Below are positions 1-5,380 of a stretch of DNA of 8,099 bases, piece after piece; within the stretch, counting starts at the first letter, position 1; each line of letters begins with the position of its first letter. Origin of the DNA: Acidobacteriota bacterium (GTDB taxonomy: Bacteria > Acidobacteriota > Blastocatellia > Pyrinomonadales > Pyrinomonadaceae); contig QHXH01000137.1 of assembly GCA_003222855.1 (NCBI GenBank), positions 3,046-11,144 on the forward strand, in the 5' to 3' direction. Position numbers and translations under genes: made by a program. Below the pieces are notes generated by a model. It did no database searches. It saw only the letters and a list, made by a program, of their open reading frames with translations, and was not told the origin of the DNA.

Positions 1-41
1 CGCTCTGCGGCCAAAACCCGACGTCTTAAAAAGCCTGTGAT

Positions 42-1712
42 TTACGGCCGCGCCGTGGCGCTGGTCCGGCGCCACCTGGAATCCAATCGCTTGCCGCCGG
101 CAGTCTGTAACAGACTTAAGATTCCCATGTAACCGTACCCAAAACAGAACAGCAACAGGAACGCGATGGGACCCCACATATGCATGCGCACCGCGTAGGC
201 GATCGCGAAAACAAAATAGACCGCAAAGCTCAATTCCAGCAGCGGCAGCCAGCCAGGCCTTCGTTTGTACTTCTTGCGCTTCCAGGATTCATCATCAGTT
301 TTTTCGACGCGATACTTGGGCGTGCGCACGAAATCTGATTTCACTCCCATTAGCGCTTCGAGCACGGCGCGCGCGTTTGAAAATGCCAGACCAATTCCCA
401 GGGCCATCACCAGCGGCAGATGCAACAAGCGCGAACCGCGTTTGGTATCGAGGTACCAAACCGCCGAGCCGTAGAACAAGACGACGGAAACTGTCGAGAA
501 GAAAAGCAGCGGCACGTCCAACATCATTAATTGATGCAGGCCCTGGTTATAGCGAACCAGCAGCAGAGGAAACTGCATAAAGCTGGCGACGATCATCAGC
601 GGATAGCTGATGTTGCCGGTGAGCCGGAAAAACATTTCGAGCTTTACGCGCAGCGGCAAGTCGGCGTACCAGATGCGCAGATAGAGCTTGAACCAAACTT
701 GCAGGACGCCGTTGGCCCAACGACGCTGCTGTGCTTTAAAGGCGTTGACCTCGACGGGAATTTCCACAGGCGCTTCGTGATCGAGCAAATAGACGAATCG
801 GCAACCCATCAACTGCGCGCGGAAACTTAAATCGGTATCTTCGGTGAGCGTGTCATGCTGCCAGCCGCCGCTCAACTCGATCGCCTCACGGCGCCAAATG
901 CCGGCAGTGCCGTTGAAGTTGAAAAAATTTCCTGTCCGGTTGCGTGTGGTTTGCTCGATCACAAAATGGCCGTCGAGCATGATTGTCTGCAAACGCGTCA
1001 GCAAATTGTACGAGCCGTTAATGTGCGCCCAGCGCATTTGCGCACAACCCACAATTGGATCAGTGAAGTGATGAACCAGCTTGCGCAGGAAATCCGGCTT
1101 CGGCACAAAGTCGGCATCAAAGATCGCAATCAATTCGCCCTTCGCGCTCTTCATTCCGTTTTCCAAAGCGCCGGCTTTGAATCCGGTGCGATCGTCGCGA
1201 TGAATGTAATGAATGTCGAAACCCTGCGCAGCATAATTCGCGACGGTCGCGCGCGCGATATTCACCGTCTCGTCGGTTGAATCATCGAGCACCTGAATCT
1301 CGATTCGATCGCGCGGGTAATCGATTTCTGTAACGGCTTTGACCAGACGCTCGACGACGTACATCTCGTTAAAGAGCGGAAGTTGTACGGTGATGTGGGG
1401 CAGAATGTCTTCCGCAAAAGTGTCTTTTGCATTGGGTGGAAAACGAGAGTAGCGCCAGAACTCGATCACCTGCTTGATGCGATAGACGCCATAGATCGCC
1501 AGCACCGCAAGAATGCCGAAATAAATGATCAGCACGGTCCAATCGAACGCGTCGAACTGGTAAAGGGGGCTGATGTTCGCCGCGGTCTTGTAATAAGAGT
1601 CACAGTAACTCGGCATGTCATAGCAGATATATCCGTTGAGCGGCGTTGGGCAGAACCAACCCTTTTCGAGACACAATGTCGGGTTAACAGTGGCGGTGAT
1701 TAGAGCTAGCAC
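42..1712 (-). CDS. Membrane processive glycosyltransferase, family 2 (cellulose-synthase/CslA-like)
   Basis: This is a 556-residue inner-membrane GT2 enzyme expected to polymerise or extend a polysaccharide from a nucleotide-sugar in the cytoplasm. All catalytic landmarks are visible: D143-D144 in VLDDSTDET, the metal-binding DAD at 199-201, TED at 290-292 and Q328-xx-R331-W332 (QQRRW), the signature of processive GT2 enzymes. One membrane helix (about 58-78) precedes the catalytic domain; about five follow it (roughly 364-386, 397-420, 430-455, 488-508, 512-536). A basic loop (KRKKYKRR, 478-485) precedes the last pair. No PilZ domain is seen. The sugar and product are not readable. The start is uncertain: GTG at 1712 has no Shine-Dalgarno sequence, and ATG at 1616 (residue 33) would give an N-terminus ending shortly before the first helix. 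The stretch between them carries four cysteines (14, 21, 30, 37) and looks coding, so the long form is given. Stop TAA at 44-42. Confidence 0.9.
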   Translation of the reverse strand: MLALITATVNPTLCLEKGWFCPTPLNGYICYDMPSYCDSYYKTAANISPLYQFDAFDWTVLIIYFGILAVLAIYGVYRIKQVIEFWRYSRFPPNAKDTFAEDILPHITVQLPLFNEMYVVERLVKAVTEIDYPRDRIEIQVLDDSTDETVNIARATVANYAAQGFDIHYIHRDDRTGFKAGALENGMKSAKGELIAIFDADFVPKPDFLRKLVHHFTDPIVGCAQMRWAHINGSYNLLTRLQTIMLDGHFVIEQTTRNRTGNFFNFNGTAGIWRREAIELSGGWQHDTLTEDTDLSFRAQLMGCRFVYLLDHEAPVEIPVEVNAFKAQQRRWANGVLQVWFKLYLRIWYADLPLRVKLEMFFRLTGNISYPLMIVASFMQFPLLLVRYNQGLHQLMMLDVPLLFFSTVSVVLFYGSAVWYLDTKRGSRLLHLPLVMALGIGLAFSNARAVLEALMGVKSDFVRTPKYRVEKTDDESWKRKKYKRRPGWLPLLELSFAVYFVFAIAYAVRMHMWGPIAFLLLFCFGYGYMGILSLLQTAGGKRLDSRWRRTSATARP

Positions 1713-1753
1713 GGATTTGTAAGATGAAACCTTCGCGGAAATTCAGGCGTGGC

Positions 1754-1782
1754 ATTCTAACGTAGTAATAGAGCTCACTCAA
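1754..1782 (-). promoter_or_regulatory. Sigma-70-type promoter for the glycosyltransferase
   Basis: Read on the minus strand, TTGAGT (1782-1777) and TAGAAT (1759-1754) are separated by exactly 17 bases. They match the -35 and -10 consensus at 4 of 6 and 5 of 6 positions. Transcription would begin near 1747, about 35 nt before GTG 1712 or 130 nt before ATG 1616. The -35 box overlaps the left copy of the 10-bp direct repeat flanking the adjacent insertion. This is a sequence match only, without experimental support. Confidence 0.5.
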
Positions 1783-1937
1783 AATTACGGGTAGTGTCCT
1801 AAGACTGTGTTGCCAGGAAACAAGCGGGGCACTAGCCCGACCGTGAGGGAGGGCTCCGGCCCGAATCGCAACTGAGCCCTCCCTCACGGTCGGGCTAAGG
1901 CCCCGGCAACACACTAATAGGACACGGCAAAATTACG
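1780..1937. repeat. 10-bp direct repeat pair flanking the palindrome
   Basis: CAAAATTACG is present at 1780-1789 and again, identical and in the same orientation, at 1928-1937. The next base differs (G versus A), so the repeat is exactly 10 bp. It is most simply explained as duplication of target DNA during insertion of the element between the copies. The left copy supplies three bases of the -35 box of the glycosyltransferase promoter. Confidence 0.6.
1790..1927. mobile_element. MITE-like palindromic element with 10-bp flanking direct repeat
   Basis: The 138-bp block is almost entirely self-complementary. The outer arms (1794-1814 and 1905-1925) match at 18 of 21 positions and end in GTGTCCTA/TAGGACAC. 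GGGGC/GCCCC (1826-1830, 1900-1904) pairs next. The inner arms (1833-1855 and 1875-1897) are a perfect 23-bp inverted repeat around a 19-nt loop. The left side has an 11-nt unpaired insert (1815-1825). The decamer CAAAATTACG occurs at both edges (1780-1789, 1928-1937), as a target-site duplication would, although 4 and 2 extra bases lie between it and the terminal repeats. It has no coding capacity, so it would depend on a transposase elsewhere. It could also be a REP/BIME-type element. Confidence 0.65.
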
Positions 1938-1960
1938 AATCAACCGCGAGAAATGACTCA

Positions 1961-2037
1961 GACAGGATTTACCAGAACGAACAGGAAAAACTCCCTCAGT
2001 TACACGCCCTATCCTTGTCAATCGTGTTAATCCTGTC
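1961..2037. repeat. GACAGGATT-type inverted repeat, copy 1
   Basis: The 25-bp arms at 1961-1985 and 2013-2037 begin with GACAGGATT and end with its complement AATCCTGTC. They match at about 18 of 25 positions around a 27-nt centre. The same terminal sequence and arm length recur at 7833-7919, so this belongs to a dispersed family. It lies upstream of the diguanylate cyclase, not at a gene end, and its arms are more diverged than those of the second copy. Confidence 0.6.
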
Positions 2038-2079
2038 AAAGCCGATTGGCGGATTAACCCTCCCGTCCGATCGTTCACA

Positions 2080-2151
2080 ATGAAGATTCGACCCGTTCAG
2101 AGTGAAGGGTTGCGCCTGACCGAGGAGGGCGAAATCATCGGTTTCCTCTGA
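2080..2151 (+). CDS. Possible small ORF, 23 codons
   Basis: ATG at 2080 opens a short frame ending at TGA 2149-2151. The peptide begins MKIRPVQSEG, is soluble and charged, and has no membrane segment. No clear Shine-Dalgarno sequence precedes it; CACAAT overlaps the start. It sits 67 bp upstream of the cyclase ATG in the same direction, so it could be a leader peptide, a remnant of a decayed gene, or chance. I do not recognise a family. Confidence 0.18.
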   Translation: MKIRPVQSEGLRLTEEGEIIGFL

Positions 2152-2206
2152 AATCAGAGCTTTTCGAGCGGAACGGGCTTTGCGAACGCGCGAGTGGGTC
2201 TTTCCC

Positions 2207-2212
2207 TATGAC
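2207..2212 (+). promoter_or_regulatory. Possible -10 element for a leaderless cyclase transcript
   Basis: TATGAC lies 6 nt before ATG 2219 and the ATG lacks a Shine-Dalgarno sequence. The placement parallels the -10-like hexamers before the transporter and kinase starts. The last base departs from the consensus T, and no convincing -35 is seen. Confidence 0.25.
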
Positions 2213-2218
2213 TCGACT

Positions 2219-3913
2219 ATGACCCGTACTCGAATCAGTCAAGTTTATCTTTGGACAATTACCACCGCCGGCGCCGGGGCAGTCTTATTTTCATGCGCGC
2301 GCCTCTCGCGCGAGCAGTTCGATATTCGTTTTCTGCTGCTGGCCCTCGCCACCATCCTGATTGGTCCACGTCTCAGCGTTAAGATTCCGAGAGTAAATGC
2401 GCACATCTCGGTCTCAGACAGTTTCATTTTCCTGTCGCTGCTGTTGTTTGGCGGCGAGGTGGCGATCCTGTTGGCGACTGCTGAAGTTGTTTGTGCCTCG
2501 ACTCGGATCGGCAGACATCCCCGCACTCATATCTTTAATGCGGGTGTCGTAGCTTGCGCGACGTTTACAACAGTTTGGACGTTACGGTTGTTGTTTGGCC
2601 CCGCGCTCAAAGCCCACGATTTCTACTCTTCGGATTACCTGGTGCTGCTGTGCACGATGGCGGTGGTCCAATATTTAGTGAACTCCCTGTTGGTAGCAAC
2701 GAACGCGGCGCTGAAATCTGGAGAGGCGATCTGGAGATCCTGGAGCAAGAGTTTTCTGTGGACGTCAATTACCTATTTCGCCGGCGCTTCCGCGGCGGGC
2801 ATCGTCGCGCGGTTCATCGGCAACATCGGCTTCTTTGCGTTCAGCGCCACCATTCCGATCATGGCGATCGTCTATTTCACATATTGGACCTATATGAAAA
2901 ACGTCGAGGTCGCCGCCGCGCAGGCCGAGCAAGCGCGCCGGCACGTTGAGGAATTGAATCGCCACATCGCCGAGCAGGAACGCATCAGCAAGGCCCTGCG
3001 TGAAACGGAAGAGCACTTTCGCACTGCGTTTGATTACGCGGCCATTGGGATGGCGCTCGTGTCGCCTCAGGGAGCATGGCTGCGCGTGAATCGATCGCTT
3101 TGTAATTTGCTTGGGCACACGGAGCGCGAGTTACTCAAGACGAACTTTCAAGCCGTCACGCATCCCGACGACATTGGCAGCGACCTGGCGAACCTGTATC
3201 GACTGCTGCAAAGCGAAACTCCGACTTGTCAGGTTGAAAAGCGTTACGTCCATCGCGATGGTGAAGTTGTCTGGGCACTTAATAGCGTATCGCTCGTGCG
3301 TGACGCGGACGATAAATCAGCGCATTTCATCTTTCAGATTCAAGACATCACGGAACGCAAACGCGCGGAAGCTGCCTTGCACAGTCTCTCGCTCATCGAT
3401 GAGTTAACCGGACTGTATAATCGTCGCGGGTTCCTGGCAGTAACCGAGCAACACGTGGCAGCGATTCGGCGAGACAACAAAGTCCCGATCGTGGTATACG
3501 CGGATCTTGACGGTTTAAAAGAGATCAATGATTCGTTTGGTCACCCCGAAGGCGATCGCGCGCTGGCCAGTGCGGCTGAGATCCTGAAAGAAACATTTCG
3601 CAGTTCGGACATTCTGGCGCGATTGGGTGGTGATGAATTCGTTGCCCTGGCCGCGATTGCGCAGGACGAAAGCGCGGAATTATTGACGCGTCGCTTGCAG
3701 GAACAATTTGACGCCAGCAATGCGCTTAACGGCCGGCCCTATGATCTTTCGGTCAGCGTCGGCGTCGCGCATTTCGAGGATGAGGATCGTTATTCGATCG
3801 AGGACTTGATGGCCCAGGCGGATCGCGCGATGTATGAAGATAAGCGACGTAAACCTTCCCGCCAGAACAATCCCGGCCAAATCATCCGGCCGCGCATCGC
3901 AGCGGTTGCGTAG
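2219..3913 (+). CDS. Membrane-anchored PAS-GGDEF diguanylate cyclase
   Basis: This protein is predicted to make cyclic di-GMP from two GTP. Numbering from ATG 2219 gives 564 residues. Residues 1-225 form a membrane sensor of about seven or eight helices (around 8-25, 35-50, 66-93, 103-126, 139-160, 177-198, 201-223); I cannot assign it to a named MASE family. A short coiled coil (about 225-262) leads to a PAS domain (about 266-387) ending in the typical DITERKRAE linker. The GGDEF domain follows (about 388-545): DELTGLYNRRG at 394-404, an intact GGDEF active site at 470-474, and an intact inhibitory I-site RSSD at 461-464. It should therefore be active and product-inhibited. An in-frame TTG at 2180 would add 13 residues without a better ribosome site, so ATG was preferred. 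Its TAG stop starts a palindrome. It is divergent from the glycosyltransferase, a plausible c-di-GMP-controlled partner. Confidence 0.9.
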   Translation: MTRTRISQVYLWTITTAGAGAVLFSCARLSREQFDIRFLLLALATILIGPRLSVKIPRVNAHISVSDSFIFLSLLLFGGEVAILLATAEVVCASTRIGRHPRTHIFNAGVVACATFTTVWTLRLLFGPALKAHDFYSSDYLVLLCTMAVVQYLVNSLLVATNAALKSGEAIWRSWSKSFLWTSITYFAGASAAGIVARFIGNIGFFAFSATIPIMAIVYFTYWTYMKNVEVAAAQAEQARRHVEELNRHIAEQERISKALRETEEHFRTAFDYAAIGMALVSPQGAWLRVNRSLCNLLGHTERELLKTNFQAVTHPDDIGSDLANLYRLLQSETPTCQVEKRYVHRDGEVVWALNSVSLVRDADDKSAHFIFQIQDITERKRAEAALHSLSLIDELTGLYNRRGFLAVTEQHVAAIRRDNKVPIVVYADLDGLKEINDSFGHPEGDRALASAAEILKETFRSSDILARLGGDEFVALAAIAQDESAELLTRRLQEQFDASNALNGRPYDLSVSVGVAHFEDEDRYSIEDLMAQADRAMYEDKRRKPSRQNNPGQIIRPRIAAVA

Positions 3914-3991
3914 CGCAAATTGCTAATTTGCGAGTTTCATCGCTAAGGACCATGGCAAGTTAACAACTTGCGCCACTAATCCTTTGCGCTA
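3911..3991. repeat. Nested palindromic element spanning stop codon to next promoter
   Basis: The outer ends are a perfect 9-bp inverted repeat, TAGCGCAAA (3911-3919) and TTTGCGCTA (3983-3991). Inside are two similar hairpins: CGCAAATT-GCT-AATTTGCG (3914-3932) and GCAAGTT-AAC-AACTTGC (3955-3971). The first three bases are the TAG stop of the cyclase, and the last two are the first bases of the TACAAT hexamer before the transporter. The hairpins lack a following T-run, so a role as an intrinsic terminator is unproven. The two hairpins look like diverged copies of one unit. Confidence 0.6.
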
Positions 3992-3995
3992 CAAT
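3968..3995 (+). promoter_or_regulatory. Possible promoter of the MFS gene
   Basis: TACAAT (3990-3995) is a good -10 match, 7 nt before the TTG start at 4003. TTGCGC (3968-3973) sits 16 bp upstream as a weak -35. Initiation would fall at or next to the start codon, giving a leaderless mRNA, in keeping with the absence of a Shine-Dalgarno sequence. The -35 lies in the right arm of the second hairpin. Confidence 0.35.
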
Positions 3996-4002
3996 CTCCC
4001 GC

Positions 4003-5238
4003 TTGCAAAACGCGCTCGCCGATTCAACTGAAATATCATCGACTGCTCGCTGGCGAACGCTCGCGTTACTCGCAATCGCAGAGCTGCTGGGCATGTCGCT
4101 GTGGTTCAGCGGTTCCGCGGTGGTTCCGGCGTTGACCAGAGAATGGCGCCTCAGTGAAACCGCCGCCGGTTGGTTAACGCTGTCCGTGCAAATCGGATTC
4201 GTCGCCGGCACGCTGCTGAGCGCGCTGTTTAATCTGCCGGATATCATCAGTCCACGACACCTTTTCACGCTGACGGCGATTGGCGGCGCCATTGTAAACG
4301 CCGCGTTTGGGTGGTTCGCGCATAGCGCACAGGTCGGAATTACTCTGCGATTTTTCACCGGCATGTTTCTCGCCGGAGTCTATCCGCCGGCGATGAAGAT
4401 GCTGGCGACGTGGTTTCGACACGGCCGCGGAGTGGCGCTCGGAGTTTTGGTGGGAGCGCTGACGCTGGGCAAGGCAACGCCGTATCTGATCAATGGAGTC
4501 GGCAGTCATAATTGGCGAACCAACGTCACTTTCGTTTCATTGCTCGCGGTAATGGGCGGCGTGCTTGTGCTTTTTTTTGTGAGTGATGGTCCATTCGCAC
4601 TGCCGGCCGCGCGATTTGATCTTAGCCAGCTGGGAAAAGTTTTTCGCAATCGCGGCGTGCGACTCGCGAACCTCGGTTACTTTGGTCACATGTGGGAGCT
4701 GTACGCAATGTGGACGTGGATTCCGTTCATGATTCGCGCGAGCATGTCTGCGCGCCAGAGCGATCCCGCATTTGCTGAAGTCGGATCGTTTGTAGTGATT
4801 GGTTGCGGCGCCGTGGGCTGTGTCATCGCAGGTCTCATCGCCGATCGCGTTGGCAGAACGATCGTAACTTCGGTGGCGATGACCATCAGCGGCAGTTGCT
4901 GCTTGATTATCGGATTATTCTTCGGCGCCCACCCGATTGCTCTTTTGATCGTCGCGGCGATCTGGGGCGCGAGTGTGGTGGCCGACTCGGCACAATTCTC
5001 GGCTTGTGTGACTGAACTCGGCGATCCGCAATACATCGGCACGGCGTTGACGATTCAAACCTGTCTTGGATTCTTGTTGACGACGCTTTCAATCGAGTTG
5101 ATCCCGCGCGTCGAGAAACTTGTCGGTTGGCAATACGCTTTCGTAATTCTCGCGCCGGGACCATTGTTTGGCGTGCTGGCGATGTTGAGATTGCGTGGAT
5201 TGCCGGAAGCGGAAAGGATTGCGCATGGGAGAGGGTAG
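4003..5238 (+). CDS. MFS transporter, NarK/CynX-like, substrate unknown
   Basis: This is a 411-residue inner-membrane secondary transporter of the major facilitator superfamily, of usual length for a 12-helix member. Hydrophobic segments run through the protein from about 18 to 395, with a central cytoplasmic loop near 198-222 (RFDLSQLGKVFRNRG). The second-half motif A is clear after about helix 8: GLIADRVGRT at 277-286. The equivalent first-half loop (NLPDIISPRH, 77-86) keeps little of the motif. The opening LLGMSLWFSGSAVVPAL fits a subgroup often auto-annotated as nitrate/nitrite or cyanate permeases; I see nothing that fixes the substrate or direction. The TTG start at 4003 is the only early one found that keeps the N-terminal tail before helix 1; ATG at 4093 would cut into helix 1. 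The gene is flanked by palindromes on both sides and its stop overlaps one. An 8-T run at 4571-4578 is in frame and does not break the gene. Confidence 0.85.
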   Translation: MQNALADSTEISSTARWRTLALLAIAELLGMSLWFSGSAVVPALTREWRLSETAAGWLTLSVQIGFVAGTLLSALFNLPDIISPRHLFTLTAIGGAIVNAAFGWFAHSAQVGITLRFFTGMFLAGVYPPAMKMLATWFRHGRGVALGVLVGALTLGKATPYLINGVGSHNWRTNVTFVSLLAVMGGVLVLFFVSDGPFALPAARFDLSQLGKVFRNRGVRLANLGYFGHMWELYAMWTWIPFMIRASMSARQSDPAFAEVGSFVVIGCGAVGCVIAGLIADRVGRTIVTSVAMTISGSCCLIIGLFFGAHPIALLIVAAIWGASVVADSAQFSACVTELGDPQYIGTALTIQTCLGFLLTTLSIELIPRVEKLVGWQYAFVILAPGPLFGVLAMLRLRGLPEAERIAHGRG

Positions 5239-5337
5239 CTGGGAGCGCGGACATCCCTGTCCGCATTGAGCGCGGAGCGCGAATGATCGACTCGCCTACG
5301 GCTCGTGTGCGCGCGAGGACCGTCCGCGCTCCCAGCT
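5237..5337. repeat. 101-bp palindromic element with perfect 16-bp ends
   Basis: AGCTGGGAGCGCGGAC (5237-5252) is repeated as its exact reverse complement at 5322-5337. Within it, GCGGACA/TGTCCGC (5247-5253, 5258-5264) forms a compact hairpin with loop TCCC. The left GCGGAC can therefore pair either with the near GTCCGC or with the distant one, giving two mutually exclusive folds. The first two bases are the last two of the transporter TAG stop. The element ends 32 bp before the kinase -10 box. It does not look coding. Confidence 0.65.
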
Positions 5338-5369
5338 TCATTTGCAGTCCTCTCGTTCTGAGCGTTTAA

Positions 5370-5375
5370 TATACT
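5370..5375 (+). promoter_or_regulatory. -10 element for a leaderless kinase transcript
   Basis: TATACT matches the -10 consensus at 5 of 6 bases and is separated from ATG 5381 by only 5 nt (AAAGA). Transcription would start on or beside the A of the ATG. There is no Shine-Dalgarno sequence. No persuasive -35 hexamer lies at the right distance. Confidence 0.4.
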
Positions 5376-5380
5376 AAAGA

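Larger units (their letters stand above)
1713..2218. other. Divergent intergenic region, 506 bp
   Basis: This gap lies between the divergently read glycosyltransferase and diguanylate cyclase genes. It contains, in order, the glycosyltransferase promoter (1754-1782), a MITE-like palindrome (1790-1927) with its flanking direct repeats, an unrelated inverted repeat (1961-2037), a possible 23-codon ORF (2080-2151), a weak 5-bp hairpin (2146-2159) followed by TTTT, and the cyclase start region. No RNA gene was recognised. Confidence 0.7.

Noticed and set aside
1684..1914. Open frame on the minus strand through the palindrome
   Set aside because: Most of it is the inverted repeat read as codons, and it overlaps the glycosyltransferase promoter and start.
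2146..2164. Hairpin CTCTG-AAAT-CAGAG followed by CTTTT as a terminator
   Set aside because: A 5-bp stem with only four T residues is too weak to call, and no well-supported gene ends there.
2180..2182. TTG as start of the diguanylate cyclase
   Set aside because: It adds 13 polar residues before the membrane domain without a better ribosome site; ATG 2219 is simpler. It cannot be fully excluded.
4571..4578. Run of eight T as a frameshift or slippage site
   Set aside because: The transporter frame is intact on both sides, and the run simply encodes the end of a hydrophobic segment.
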